Assembly (NCBI GenBank): GCA_965219705.1
Contig: OZ244789.1
Coordinates: 1,488,001 to 1,552,000, forward strand
From: JAJECS01 sp965219705
Lineage (GTDB): Bacteria > Chloroflexota > UBA11872
Length of the DNA: 64,000 nucleotides
Direction of reading: 5' to 3'
Below the pieces are notes generated by a model. The model was not told the origin of the DNA and searched no databases. It worked only from the letters and a program-made list of their open reading frames with translations. How positions within the stretch are numbered: position 1 is the stretch's first letter; every line of letters begins with the position of its first letter. Both the position numbers and the translations under genes were made by a program. Of this stretch, positions 42,449-52,758 are shown piece after piece.

Positions 42449-43606
42449 CTAGAGGTCCGACTGGCCGGTGGCCGCCTGTTGCACGGCGCGGTACACCGGT
42501 CGCGGCGTGAAGTCCGGGTCGACCATGCGGAAGTAGTAGGAGGCGTCGTCAGGCCCGAGCGCCGCGAAGGACCGTCGGAAGAACCAGATGCCGAAGACGC
42601 CGATCCAGGGCCATTCGCGCAGGCCGTAGCGGACGCCGTCGACGGTCCAGGCGGCCTGCTGCGACTCCTCGACGCGGCGCCAGGTGGCCTGCGAAGCCTC
42701 GAGGTCGGGCGGCGCGGCGTTCCAGCCGTAGGCGCTCAGCCAGATGGGAGCATCGCTGCGGCCGTATTCCACCATGAGGTTGCGAAGCAACTCGACGCGG
42801 CGGAAGTTGAGCACGCGCGGGTCCGCCGGCGTGTTCGGGGGGTATTGCATGCCGAAGGCCGCCGCCGCCTGAACGTCCAGCGCCTCCGCGGCGCCATGAT
42901 CGTAGGCCTGCCGGAGATAGGCGAGGTCGCTGATCGCCCGCGGATTGTTTTCCAGCGTGGGCGCCAGTTGCGCGCCGGCGACGACGAGCCGGTCATCGAC
43001 CGACTTCAGCGCGTCGTACGCCACGCGCAGCAACTCGGCATAGGCCGCGGGGTCCGGCGCCGCGCCCCCCCAGTTGGCCGCCAGGTTGGGCTCGTGCCAG
43101 ATCTGGTAGTGCTGGACGCGGTCCTCGTAGCGCTCGGCGAGGGTGCGCAGGAAGGCGGCGAAGTCGGCCAGGTCCATGGGCGGAGCGGTTGGGCTGTCAC
43201 GGCCGGGCCGGGCCCACTGCGGCGAGCGCTCGATGCGGGCCACCACGGCGATGCCATGGTCCTGGGCGCGGTCGACGATGTCGTCGAACCGCTCCCAACT
43301 GCTCTCGCGTCGCTGGGGATTGACGAACAGATCTTGGCCGAGGGTCTCGACGGCGTCCCAGGCGATGCGTTGGTAGATCCAGCGGACGCCGGCGTTGCGC
43401 AACATCTCGAGGCTATGGCGGCGTTTCCAGCCCTCGTCTTCCAGGTCCAGGAAGACGTTGGCGCCCCAGGGCTCGACATTGGCCAGGGGCAGCGGGCTCG
43501 GCGCCGACCGGCGCACTGGCTCCGCGCCGCAGGCGGCCAGCAGGGCGGCGCCCATGAAACCGGCGGCGCCCCGCACGACGGAGCGACGGTCAAGTACGCC
43601 CGTCAT
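42449..43606 (-). CDS. Tat-secreted lipoprotein, GH-A-like domain lacking the nucleophile Glu
   Basis: The 385-residue protein has a twin-arginine signal (LDRRSVVRG) followed by a lipobox LLAAC near residues 25-29, so it should be exported folded and lipidated. The mature part is a paralogue of the glycosidase domain of the next gene: E172 in IWHEPN matches the acid/base, but the nucleophile position reads WLSAYGW with Ala at 292 where the paralogue has WASEYGW. Catalysis by retention is therefore unlikely; it may bind sugar or act by another mechanism. ATG 43606 overlaps the isomerase stop (ATGA). Confidence 0.82.
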   Translation of the reverse strand: MTGVLDRRSVVRGAAGFMGAALLAACGAEPVRRSAPSPLPLANVEPWGANVFLDLEDEGWKRRHSLEMLRNAGVRWIYQRIAWDAVETLGQDLFVNPQRRESSWERFDDIVDRAQDHGIAVVARIERSPQWARPGRDSPTAPPMDLADFAAFLRTLAERYEDRVQHYQIWHEPNLAANWGGAAPDPAAYAELLRVAYDALKSVDDRLVVAGAQLAPTLENNPRAISDLAYLRQAYDHGAAEALDVQAAAAFGMQYPPNTPADPRVLNFRRVELLRNLMVEYGRSDAPIWLSAYGWNAAPPDLEASQATWRRVEESQQAAWTVDGVRYGLREWPWIGVFGIWFFRRSFAALGPDDASYYFRMVDPDFTPRPVYRAVQQAATGQSDL

Positions 43607-44463
43607 GACTCGGGCTCGAGCCCCAGATGCACCAGACATTCCCGGCTGATCTGGGCACTGGCGGCCGGATCGCGCAGCGTGAGGTCCTGATCCACGACCA
43701 GCCATCCCTCGTATGCTCCGTCCCCGAGGATCTCCAGGATGCCTTCCACGTCCACGTGGCCGCCCCCGAGCTCGGGGAAGCCCCCCAGGTTCGCGAAGGC
43801 GGGCAGCGTGCCGCCCTGCGCCAGGTGGCGGTCGCGGAGGTCTGCGTCCACATCCTTGAGGGTGACATAGGCCACGCGCTCGATGCGGTCGCGGATGAAG
43901 GCGCGCGGATCGGTGCCCAGGTAGAACAAATAGCCAACGTCCACGGCCAGCATGAGCGACGTGGGGTCGGTGAGCGAGAGCAGGCGATCGATCTCGGCGC
44001 TGGTTTCGATGTGCGACCCGAGTTGATTGCGAAACACGATCTGAAGCTCGAACTCGCGGGCGCAAATGTCGGTGGCGCGGGCGAGGCACTCCGCGAGATG
44101 GCCCCATTGGTCCGGCTGCAGTTCCTCGGCGGGATCGCCGCGCCCCGCCGCCGCCCAGCGCTCCGGCACCGCGTGGGCGGCCGCGACCACATAGGCGGCG
44201 TCGAGATTGGCCAGGAACTCAGCCACGCGTCGGAGCTGATCCAACTCGACGTCGTGGTACTCGGGTGCGAACCAGTTGGCGGCGAACCGCCCGCCGATCA
44301 GCGGCAGGCCGACATCCGCGACGATGCGTCGGGCCAGCGGCCCGTCGCCGGCCAGGTCGCTCGCGCCGCCCTCGAGGCCGGCGTACCCGGCGTCGCGGGC
44401 TTCCTCGGCGACGGTGCGGAATGGTGCGTCACCCCACATGGTGGCTGCAATGCCTACGCGCAC
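43603..44463 (-). CDS. sugar phosphate isomerase/epimerase (xylose isomerase-like TIM barrel)
   Basis: The 286-residue protein resembles AP endonuclease family 2/IolE-type epimerases: VGIAATMWGDAPFRTVAEEARDAGYAGLE at the start, SLMLAVDVGYLFYLGTDP in the middle with a conserved acidic metal ligand, VTLKDVDADLRDRH, and a late EGWLVVDQD. These enzymes isomerise sugars or inositol derivatives with a divalent metal. The start is GTG 44463. It overlaps the glycosidase-like lipoprotein gene, suggesting a shared glycan pathway; the substrate is not known. Confidence 0.82.
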   Translation of the reverse strand: MRVGIAATMWGDAPFRTVAEEARDAGYAGLEGGASDLAGDGPLARRIVADVGLPLIGGRFAANWFAPEYHDVELDQLRRVAEFLANLDAAYVVAAAHAVPERWAAAGRGDPAEELQPDQWGHLAECLARATDICAREFELQIVFRNQLGSHIETSAEIDRLLSLTDPTSLMLAVDVGYLFYLGTDPRAFIRDRIERVAYVTLKDVDADLRDRHLAQGGTLPAFANLGGFPELGGGHVDVEGILEILGDGAYEGWLVVDQDLTLRDPAASAQISRECLVHLGLEPES

Positions 44464-44475
44464 GGCGTCGCGCGG

Positions 44476-45297
44476 CTAGGACGGGTCGTCGGGTTGACGC
44501 CCCGCGCGTCCGCTCAGCCGCTCCCCGGGCAGCGCCGTGAGACGCTCCCGCCGGGCGGGCGGGTCCGGCGGCTGCGGCGCCACCGGCGCTGGGGCGGGCG
44601 CTGGGGCGGGCGCTGGGTCGGGTGCTGGGGCGGGTGCTGGAGTGGGCTCTGGGGCCGGGGCGGGTGGGGGCTTTCGGGGCCGCGGCGGCGCCGCTCGACG
44701 CGGCAGGGTGTCCTCGTCAGGCCGATCCGGAACTGGCGCCCGGGCCGTTTCGCCGGGCGCGGCGCGGCGCGCCGTGGGCCGGCGGCGGTCGCGGCGGGGG
44801 CGCTCGCGCTGCACCACATCGGCGAGAAGGTCGTCGAGCTCCAGCGTCTCGTCGGCCGCGGCGGCCAACGGCTGGCTACGCCCCGCAGCGCTTGCGACAA
44901 CCTGGACCCGCACTCCGCGGCGTTGCACGGCTTCGATCAGCGGCACGAAGTCTGGATCGGTCGTCACCAGCGTGAGACGGTCGATGTACGGCGTGAGGTC
45001 CAGCGCGTCGACGGTCATCTCGACGTGAACGCTGGCGTACAACGTCCCGTCGTCCCGCCGCCGCAGTCGCTTGGTTACGAGCTTGTAGCCGGCCTGGGAC
45101 ATCCCGGCGAGGTCCGGGAGCGGCGTAGGTTGCCCCTCGTGCTCCGTGCCATAGGCCGTGGCGCGCACCAGCGAGGTGTCGTCGGTGAGCCGATCACGCA
45201 GCTGCTCGAAATCGATCTGCCCCCCGCCGTTCGCCGCGATGGCTTGGAGGGACGACAGATCGATCAAGACGGCAGATTTGTTTGCTGCGGCCACCAC
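44476..45297 (-). CDS. NYN domain (LabA/DUF88) protein with Pro-Ala-rich tail
   Basis: The 273-residue protein has an N-terminal PIN-like NYN fold: SAVLIDLSSL with the first Asp, an EMTVDALDLTPYIDRLTLVTTDPDFVPLI block (a conserved TVD plus T-x-D-x-D-F motif near residues 95-120) and VRVQVVAS. This set fits a metal-dependent RNase. From about residue 160 the chain is disordered, Arg-rich and then repetitive Pro-Ala. The start is GTG 45297. It lies 12 bases upstream of the isomerase gene; a second NYN gene sits about 1.5 kb away. RNA target unknown. Confidence 0.8.
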   Translation of the reverse strand: MVAAANKSAVLIDLSSLQAIAANGGGQIDFEQLRDRLTDDTSLVRATAYGTEHEGQPTPLPDLAGMSQAGYKLVTKRLRRRDDGTLYASVHVEMTVDALDLTPYIDRLTLVTTDPDFVPLIEAVQRRGVRVQVVASAAGRSQPLAAAADETLELDDLLADVVQRERPRRDRRRPTARRAAPGETARAPVPDRPDEDTLPRRAAPPRPRKPPPAPAPEPTPAPAPAPDPAPAPAPAPAPVAPQPPDPPARRERLTALPGERLSGRAGRQPDDPS

Positions 45298-45364
45298 ATA
45301 CTCCCAGCGCGGACCCGAACCTGCCTAGATGATAGTGGACCGGGGGCGATGGGCCGTGGGCCGG

Positions 45365-46579
45365 TTAGCCCGCACGGGTGCCGCGGCGTCGCGGGCGTCC
45401 GGCGCGGAGCAGATCGCCGACAAAGATCCATCCGGCGACGCGGCCTCTGGCGTTCACGAAGTAATAGCCGCGCTGCCGCCGCTGGGCGTCGTCGAGCACG
45501 TCGTCGAGCGGCGTGTCCGGCTCCAGCACGTCGGCCGGGTCGATTTCGCGCGCGAGGTCGTCCATGCGCGTGGTCACCCGCAGGAACGGCGGCACCGTGG
45601 CGAGGTCGCGCGTGGTAACCATGGCGTACACGTCGCCGGAGGCGTCCGCCACGGGCCAGACCAGGGCCGCGGTCTCGGTTCGGACGACGTGCTCGACGTC
45701 GGCGACAACCGCGTCGTGGGCGAACGGCGCCTGGCTGAACGCGCGCGTCACGTCACGCACCGTCATCGTGCTGAGCCGCCGCCGCCGCGCCGCCTCACGA
45801 TACGCGCTGCGCGCGGCCGACCACAGGAACCAGCCGATGAACACCGCCCACAGCGCCTGCACGCCGCTGGCGCGGAACGCCACGAACTGCACCACGCCAA
45901 ACAGGACGAGGAGGATGCCAAAGCCGGCGCCGGCCATGCTGGCCACGTGCGTGGCGGTATGGACGTTTTTCGTGACGCCCCAAACGACGGACCGCAGCAC
46001 GCGGCCGCCGTCCAGCGGGAAGCCGGGCAGCAGGTTGAAGGCGGCCAGATAGAGATTGATCTCGCCGAGCCACTGCGCGGTGACGCGCGGCACGGTGGCC
46101 GCCGGCAGCGCCTGCGCCAGAGCCAGGAACGCGCCGCCGATCACGGCGCTGGCGAGCGGGCCGACGATGGCGATGGCGAACTCTTCGCTTGGGGCGCGCG
46201 GCTCTTGGGAGATCTCGGCCACGCCGCCGAAGACGAACAGTCTGATCCGGGGCACGGCGATGCCGCGGCGCACGGCCACCAGGGCGTGGGCCGCCTCATG
46301 GGCCAGAATCGAGACAAAGAAAACGACGCTGGCCAGCAGCCCGCCGGCCCAGTAGCTCGCCTGCGGTCCGGGCGGGGGCGGCGCGACCCCCGCGCTGCCG
46401 GCGGCCTCGAGCAGCCGCGAGGGAATGACGGAAAGCGAGGTCAGCCAGGCGATGATCACAAAGATGATCAGCCAGCTTGGGTCCAGCGAGATGGCGGTGC
46501 CCCCGATTCGCAGGATCGTCCAGCTCCGCGACTGGGCGGCGCGCGGCCCGGTTCCGCGCCGGGGCGAAGCCCCACCCAT
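45365..46579 (-). CDS. site-2-type M50 membrane metalloprotease with CBS region
   Basis: The 404-residue protein has zinc motif HEAAH in ILAHEAAHALVA near residues 93-97, and the second motif NLLPGFPLDGG near 180, with about six membrane helices. From about residue 260 the C-terminal part is soluble with a pair of CBS-like repeats (RDVTRAFSQAPFAHD..., then LDDVLDD). This is the SpoIVFB/Rip3-like group 3 of site-2 proteases, which cleave membrane-bound substrates such as anti-sigma factors. The substrate is unknown; the vWA protein at 27798-29747 is one conceivable candidate. A small membrane protein gene lies 13 bases upstream. Confidence 0.88.
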   Translation of the reverse strand: MGGASPRRGTGPRAAQSRSWTILRIGGTAISLDPSWLIIFVIIAWLTSLSVIPSRLLEAAGSAGVAPPPPGPQASYWAGGLLASVVFFVSILAHEAAHALVAVRRGIAVPRIRLFVFGGVAEISQEPRAPSEEFAIAIVGPLASAVIGGAFLALAQALPAATVPRVTAQWLGEINLYLAAFNLLPGFPLDGGRVLRSVVWGVTKNVHTATHVASMAGAGFGILLVLFGVVQFVAFRASGVQALWAVFIGWFLWSAARSAYREAARRRRLSTMTVRDVTRAFSQAPFAHDAVVADVEHVVRTETAALVWPVADASGDVYAMVTTRDLATVPPFLRVTTRMDDLAREIDPADVLEPDTPLDDVLDDAQRRQRGYYFVNARGRVAGWIFVGDLLRAGRPRRRGTRAG

Positions 46580-46592
46580 GGGCGACGGGTTG

Positions 46593-46775
46593 TTAGTTCC
46601 CAGCGGTGAGCCCCGGCGTGATGATGAGCGAGGCCACCAGCAGGATCACGGCGATAACCGAAATCACGGCCCAGATGCGGGCAATGGTGAACCAGCGGCG
46701 CACCCGGCGCCACGGCCGCCACGACGATGCGGCCGGCGCTCGGCGCGGTCGGCGGCGGCGACGCCGACCGCTCAT
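46593..46775 (-). CDS. small single-span membrane protein
   Basis: A 60-residue frame starts at ATG 46775. It has an Arg-rich N-terminus (MSGRRRRRRPRR) and one clear membrane helix (ARIWAVISVIAVILLVASLII), consistent with an N-in anchored peptide. It lies between the NYN and M50 protease genes in the same direction with small gaps, which supports it. No ribosome site is clear and no family is recognised. Confidence 0.5.
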   Translation of the reverse strand: MSGRRRRRRPRRAPAASSWRPWRRVRRWFTIARIWAVISVIAVILLVASLIITPGLTAGN

Positions 46776-46804
46776 CGCAGCGTTGGAGCGCGCGCCATGG
46801 CGAC

Positions 46805-47563
46805 TCAGCCGCTGCGGGCCGACGCGCCGGTACGGGCGCGGCCCGCTTTCGCGGGCGGGGCGCCCACGTGCACCGAGGTCAGGGCGCTGATGTCGTGCCA
46901 CGCGTTGGCGGCCAGGCGCAGCTCTTCGGCAATCGCATCGGCGAACGAATACACCTCGACGCGCACGCCGTGCTCCCGCAGGTATTCCACCATCGGCACG
47001 TAGTCGCCGTCACCGGACATGAGGGCCACGACGTCCATCGTCGGCAAGCGCCGAATCACGTCCACGACCAGGACCAGATCGAGGTCCGCCTTGCGGGTGC
47101 CGTCGGAAAAGACCTTGATGGGCTTGGTGACGATGTCATAGCCCATGTCCCACACGGGGGCAACCGAGCGTTGGTGTTCGAGCCGGCCGTTGAAGTCGGC
47201 GTAGATCGGGCAATAAGCCCGCGCGTGGACGATGCGGCGGCCCTCGCTGACGTGGGCCAAGAGTTTGGCAAAGTCCACTCGAATCGGGTCGTCCGAGCCT
47301 CGATCCGTCAGGTTGGCCGTGTCCAGGAACACGCCCAGGCGCAGCTTGGGGCCATAGTCCGACGCACCATTGGGCGTGTGCAGGGCGCCGGCCGCCCGCA
47401 CGAGGGCCTTGGCGGCGGTGGCAAGGTCCCGCTCGGCGGTGCGCGGCGCCGACACGGCGTCCTTCAACTCGTCCATCAGGGCACGCAGATCGTCTTCCGC
47501 GACCTGGCCCTCAGACGCGGGATCGGGCGCGAAGTCCTCGGGGATCGGTGACAGCCGTTTCAT
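46805..47563 (-). CDS. NYN domain (LabA/DUF88) protein
   Basis: The 252-residue protein has the NYN nuclease pattern with good acidic residues: RLGVFLDTANLTD near residues 74-86, RKADLDLVLVVDVI near 155-168, and ALMSGDGDYVPMVEYLREHGVRVEVY near 178-203. The SGDGD motif is characteristic of LabA-like proteins, which probably degrade structured RNA. The first 60 residues are helical and the tail is Arg- and Gly-rich. ATG 47563 overlaps the upstream coiled-coil gene (ATGA), so the two are translationally coupled. This is the second NYN protein in the same gene run. Confidence 0.87.
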   Translation of the reverse strand: MKRLSPIPEDFAPDPASEGQVAEDDLRALMDELKDAVSAPRTAERDLATAAKALVRAAGALHTPNGASDYGPKLRLGVFLDTANLTDRGSDDPIRVDFAKLLAHVSEGRRIVHARAYCPIYADFNGRLEHQRSVAPVWDMGYDIVTKPIKVFSDGTRKADLDLVLVVDVIRRLPTMDVVALMSGDGDYVPMVEYLREHGVRVEVYSFADAIAEELRLAANAWHDISALTSVHVGAPPAKAGRARTGASARSG

Positions 47564-48091
47564 GATGCTTTCGTGGCCTTTCGTCGTCGCGGCGACGCCT
47601 TGGCTTGGCGTTTCTGGTCGAGCATTTCCTGGAGTTGCTTCTCGATGCCTTGCTGACGCGCCTCCTCGCGGTCCGCGGCCTTGCGGCGCCGCCTGGCAAT
47701 GTCCCCGATCTCGCCGCCCGCCTCCAACGCATCCCAGAGGGCGTCGATGGCGTCGCTGTTCCCGCGGATCTTCAGATTCGATTCAAACGTCACGCCGATC
47801 ATCTCTTGATCGAAGTCGTTGAGTTTCTTCTCCAGCGCGTCCAGCCGCGTGGTGAGCTGAAAGACGCGGGCGTCCAGGTCCTTGTCGTCGCGCTTGTAGG
47901 CGCGCTCGATCTGGACGACCTGACGCCGCAGCTCGCCATAGTTCTCGAGCAGACCGTTGAGGTTGCGCGCGATCCGGCGATGGTGCGTCAGATGCGAGGG
48001 CAACTTGCCGTTGGCCCCGCCCGCGGGTTCGTCGGCGGACGCCTCGGCCGCGGCGGCCTCGCCTTCAGCGGGCGCTGGCGTGGTGGGTTTG

Positions 48092-49042
<951 letters not shown>

Positions 49043-49202
49043 AAAAGAACGGGAGCGGGCGTACGAGCCTGAAAACGCCGCGATTCCCACTGGTGGGACC
49101 CATGGTCACCCATGGGAAGTCGCTGGGAGCTGGGCGTCAATGCCACGTCCAAGTATGGCACGGCGGCGATCACCCCGGTGGAATGGCCTCGGGGCACCGG
49201 GC

Positions 49203-51887
49203 CTATAGCTCCTCCATGTCGCGCCAGTTGGCGCCCACGCGCGCGTCGACGACGAGGGGCACGCGCAGCGGATACGCCTGCGTCATGCTCGCCGTTGCCA
49301 GCGGGACCACGGCGTCGAGCTCGCCGTGGGGCACCTCCAGCACCAGCTCGTCGTGAACTTGCAGCAACATCCGGGCCGACAACGCATGCCGCTCAAGTTC
49401 ACCGTCCAGTTGGATCATGGCGATCTTGATGATGTCCGCCGCGGCGCCCTGGATGGGCATGTTCACGGCCACGCGCTCGGTTGCCGCGCGCTGGTGAAAC
49501 GCACGCGCCCTGAGCCCCGGCAGATAGCGGCGCCGCCCGAGCATCGTCTGGACGTAGCCGCGCTCGTGGGCCTCGGCGATGGTGCGATCCATGTAGGCCT
49601 TGACGCCGGGATAGGTCGCGAAATAGGTGTCGATGAATGCCTGCGCCTCCTCGAACGTCATCTCGGTGCGCTGCGCCAGCCCTTGGGCGCTGATGCCGTA
49701 GACGATGCCGAAGTTCGTGGTCTTGGCCAGGCGGCGCATGTCGGAGGTCACGTCCGCGATCCCCACGCCGTAGAGACGCGCGGCGGTTGCGGCGTGAATG
49801 TCCTGCCCCTCCTGAAACGCGGTGCACATGGCCGCGTCCTCGCTCGCGTGGGCCAGCACCCGCAGCTCGATCTGTGAGTAGTCGATGGCGAGCAGCGCGA
49901 GGTCGTCGGCGCCGGAGACGAAGGCCCGCCGGATCTCGCGTCCGCGCTCGGTGCGGATCGGAATGTTTTGTAGATTCGGGTTCGCCGACGAGAGCCGTCC
50001 CGTGGCGGCCACCGCCTGATTGAAGCTGGTGTGGAGGCGCCCCGTATCCGGGACGACCAGATTGGCGAGCGCGTCGGCATAGGTCGACTTGAGCTTGGCG
50101 ACGGCGCGGTAGTCCAGCACCCGCCGCACCACCGGGTGCGCGTCCACCAGGCCCTCGAGCACGCCCATGGCCGTGGAGTATCCCGATTTGGTCTTGCGGC
50201 CCGCCGGCAGGCCCAGTTTCTCGAACAGCACGGGCCCAAGTTGCTTGGGCGAGTTGATGTTGAAGGGCCCACCCGCGTCCGCGTGGACGGCCGCCGCCAG
50301 GGCCTCGATCTCGCCTTGCATGGCTTCGGACAGGTCCCGCAGCGCCTGCACGTCGATCGCCACGCCCCGGCTCTCGATGTCAGCCAGCACGCCGGCCAGC
50401 GGCATCTCGACCTCGCGCAGGATGTGCGTCAGGTCGTTCGCGTCCAGGTCGTCCTCCAAGCCGGGCGCCAGGCGCAGGCATGCGTCGGCGCGCGGGGCCA
50501 GGGCCTGCGCGATCTCCTCCGGCGACAGGGTCTCCAGCGTGTTTGGCGGCGGGGCGTCGACCATCGGCGGCGCCAGCGTCTCGCCGAACCGGCGAAACAC
50601 CAGATCGTCGATGGTTTGGGGCGTGGCGTCGGCGTCAACCAGATAGGCCGCCAGCAGCAGGTCGAGGTGCACGCCGCCCAGGTCGAGCCCACAGCCGGCA
50701 AGGCCGCGGCGCAGCAGCTTGGAGTCGAAGACGACCTTGGCGTGGTCGGGGGAGGCCAACCAGGCCTGGAGTTGGCGCAGGAGGTCCGCAGCGTTCGGGG
50801 CGCCGGGAACGTAGACCCAGGCATCGTCCCAGGCGACGCCAAGGCCGCAGAGATCGGGGCCTGAGCGGGTGTCCCGCAGCAGCGGGAACACGCCGGCTCG
50901 CTCGACGGTGCGCAGCCGGTCGGCAAGCTCGCCGGCCGCCGCGGCTGTGGCGACGATTTGCGGGGCGATGCGGACGGCCGCAGCCGTAGCGTCGGCGGCG
51001 GGCTCCGCGGGGCTGAAGGGCAGGCGTTCCAGCAGCGTGCGAAATTGGAGTTCGTGCATGAGCGCCGTGGTCGCCGCCTTGTCGGGCTGCCACAGGCGCG
51101 CCCGGTCCTCGTCGAACGCGACCGGCAGATCGGTGACGATGCGCGCCAGCTCGCGCGAGAGCTCGGCCCGGTCCCGCTGGTGCTCGAGCCGGCGGCGCGC
51201 CGCCGGCGGCACGTCGTCCAGGTGCGCGTAGATGTCGTCGATGTCCGTGAACTGCTGGAGGAGCTTGGCCGCGGTCTTTTCGCCGATGCCCGCGACGCCG
51301 GGGATGTTGTCGGAGGCGTCGCCCTGCAAGCCCTTGAAGTCCACGACTTGCTCCGGCTGAACGCCCCAGCGTTTCTGGATCGCCGCTTCGTCGTAGATCA
51401 CCGGCTCGCCCGTGCGCGGGTTGCTGCTGAGCACCCGCACGTGCGGCGTCACGAGTTGGTAGGCGTCGCGGTCCCCAGTGACGAGGAACACCTCGAAACC
51501 GGCGCGCTCCGCCTGCACCGCCAGCGTGCCGAGCAGGTCGTCGGCCTCATAGCCCTCGAGCTCGTAGGCCGGAATGCCGAAGGCGTCGAGCAGCTCGCGA
51601 ACGCGCCCGAACTGCACCACCAAGGCATCGTCCGTCTCGGGTCGGCCGGCCTTGTAGTCCTCGAAGAGCTGGTCGCGAAAGGTCTTGCCCGGGAGATCGA
51701 AGGCCGCGGCCGCGTGCGTCGGCGCGAGCAGGTCGACGATCCGCAACAGGGTGGTCGTAAAGCCGAACACCGCGTTGGTGGGCTCGCCGGAGGCGGTGGT
51801 GAAGTGCTTGGGCACCGCGTGATAGGCCCGGTGCAGCAGGGACGCCACGTCGAGGACGATCAGGCGGGGGCGTTGCTCGGTCGCCAT
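49203..51887 (-). CDS. polA: DNA polymerase I
   Basis: The 894-residue enzyme has an N-terminal 5'-3' nuclease (about 1-290: LIVLDVASLLHRAYHA, EADDLLGTLA, VTGDRDAYQLV, FKGLQGDASDNIPGV), a central 3'-5' exonuclease-like domain (about 310-500), and the polymerase domain with motif A DYSQIELRVLA, motif B RRLAKTTNFGIVYG and motif C QVHDELVLEVP. The metal-binding DxE and YxxxD residues of the proofreading site are not visible, so that activity is probably lost, as in Taq polymerase. It fills gaps in repair and Okazaki processing. ATG 51887. Confidence 0.94.
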   Translation of the reverse strand: MATEQRPRLIVLDVASLLHRAYHAVPKHFTTASGEPTNAVFGFTTTLLRIVDLLAPTHAAAAFDLPGKTFRDQLFEDYKAGRPETDDALVVQFGRVRELLDAFGIPAYELEGYEADDLLGTLAVQAERAGFEVFLVTGDRDAYQLVTPHVRVLSSNPRTGEPVIYDEAAIQKRWGVQPEQVVDFKGLQGDASDNIPGVAGIGEKTAAKLLQQFTDIDDIYAHLDDVPPAARRRLEHQRDRAELSRELARIVTDLPVAFDEDRARLWQPDKAATTALMHELQFRTLLERLPFSPAEPAADATAAAVRIAPQIVATAAAAGELADRLRTVERAGVFPLLRDTRSGPDLCGLGVAWDDAWVYVPGAPNAADLLRQLQAWLASPDHAKVVFDSKLLRRGLAGCGLDLGGVHLDLLLAAYLVDADATPQTIDDLVFRRFGETLAPPMVDAPPPNTLETLSPEEIAQALAPRADACLRLAPGLEDDLDANDLTHILREVEMPLAGVLADIESRGVAIDVQALRDLSEAMQGEIEALAAAVHADAGGPFNINSPKQLGPVLFEKLGLPAGRKTKSGYSTAMGVLEGLVDAHPVVRRVLDYRAVAKLKSTYADALANLVVPDTGRLHTSFNQAVAATGRLSSANPNLQNIPIRTERGREIRRAFVSGADDLALLAIDYSQIELRVLAHASEDAAMCTAFQEGQDIHAATAARLYGVGIADVTSDMRRLAKTTNFGIVYGISAQGLAQRTEMTFEEAQAFIDTYFATYPGVKAYMDRTIAEAHERGYVQTMLGRRRYLPGLRARAFHQRAATERVAVNMPIQGAAADIIKIAMIQLDGELERHALSARMLLQVHDELVLEVPHGELDAVVPLATASMTQAYPLRVPLVVDARVGANWRDMEEL

Positions 51888-51951
51888 GGGCGGCAGTGTA
51901 CGCAGGGTGGAACCCGGACGGCTGGCCTCCGGCTGGGGACGGACGGTGGCG

Positions 51952-52758
51952 TTACTCGGGGCGGAACAGCTCGAGCGAGAGGTGCGGCGCGCGGCCGCCG
52001 CGCCGCAGGTTCACGATCTCCGCGATGATGGCCAGCGCGATCTCGGAGGGCGTGCGGCTGCCAATCTCCAGGCCGATCGGGGCGTAGACGCGGTGGAATT
52101 TGGCGGGGGAAACCCCTTCCGCCAGCAACGTCTGGTGCACGATGTGCACGCGGCGGCGGCTCCCGATCATGCCGATGTACGGCGCGGGCGTGTCCAGGAG
52201 GAGGCGCAGCGACTCCTCATCGAAGCGATGCGCGCGCGTCACGAGCACGACGTAGGTGACCGGATCGACGCGCAGCTCGGTGAAGAACTCGTGCAGTGGC
52301 TGCACCACCACGCGGTCGGCGGTCGGAAAGCGCTCGCGGTTGGCGTAGTCGGCACGATCGTCCACCACCCAGGTCTCGAACTCCAGCACGTCGGCACAGC
52401 GGGCCAGCGGTTGGGCGATGTGCCCGGCCCCAGCGATGACAAGGCGCGGCGTGGGCACGACGGGGTCGAAGAAGACCTTCACATAGGCCGAAGCCCGCCG
52501 CGATGAGGCGCTGCCGTCGGGCGCGTAGGTGCGCGTGACCGGCTCCCCGGCCCGGAGGGCGTCGGCCGCATCGCGAACTACTGCCGCATCGAGCGCCTCG
52601 GACCCGACCGTGCCCATCAGTCGGCTGTCAGGCTCGCAGCGCGCCTTGAAACCAATGTCGACGCCGGGCACGCCGCGCACGCCGGCCACGTAGATGAAAA
52701 CCTGTGGCGTTCGCGAGGCGATGGCGCGCAGCGCCACCGCGGCCGCGTGCGTGGTCAT
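51952..52758 (-). CDS. XdhC Rossmann-domain half (XdhC_C)
   Basis: The 268-residue protein corresponds to the C-terminal Rossmann half of XdhC/CoxI proteins: LVIAGAGHIAQPLARCADVL near residues 110-130, VVDDRADYANRERFP, and the late YIGMIGSRRRVHIV followed by YAPIGLEIGSRTPSEIALAIIAEI. The first 100 residues contain part of an XdhC_CoxI-like domain. These proteins bind and sulfurate molybdenum cofactor for xanthine or CO dehydrogenases. No molybdoenzyme gene is adjacent. ATG 52758 overlaps the stop of the N-terminal half gene. Confidence 0.85.
   Translation of the reverse strand: MTTHAAAVALRAIASRTPQVFIYVAGVRGVPGVDIGFKARCEPDSRLMGTVGSEALDAAVVRDAADALRAGEPVTRTYAPDGSASSRRASAYVKVFFDPVVPTPRLVIAGAGHIAQPLARCADVLEFETWVVDDRADYANRERFPTADRVVVQPLHEFFTELRVDPVTYVVLVTRAHRFDEESLRLLLDTPAPYIGMIGSRRRVHIVHQTLLAEGVSPAKFHRVYAPIGLEIGSRTPSEIALAIIAEIVNLRRGGRAPHLSLELFRPE

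Noticed and set aside
42449..44107. Longer version of the Tat lipoprotein starting inside the isomerase gene
   Set aside because: The extra 167 residues are frame shadow; a proper RR signal peptide begins at ATG 43606.
44580..44680. GGGCGCTGGGGC tandem tract resembling a minisatellite
   Set aside because: It encodes the Pro-Ala tail of the NYN protein in frame, so I treat it as coding low complexity rather than a separate element.
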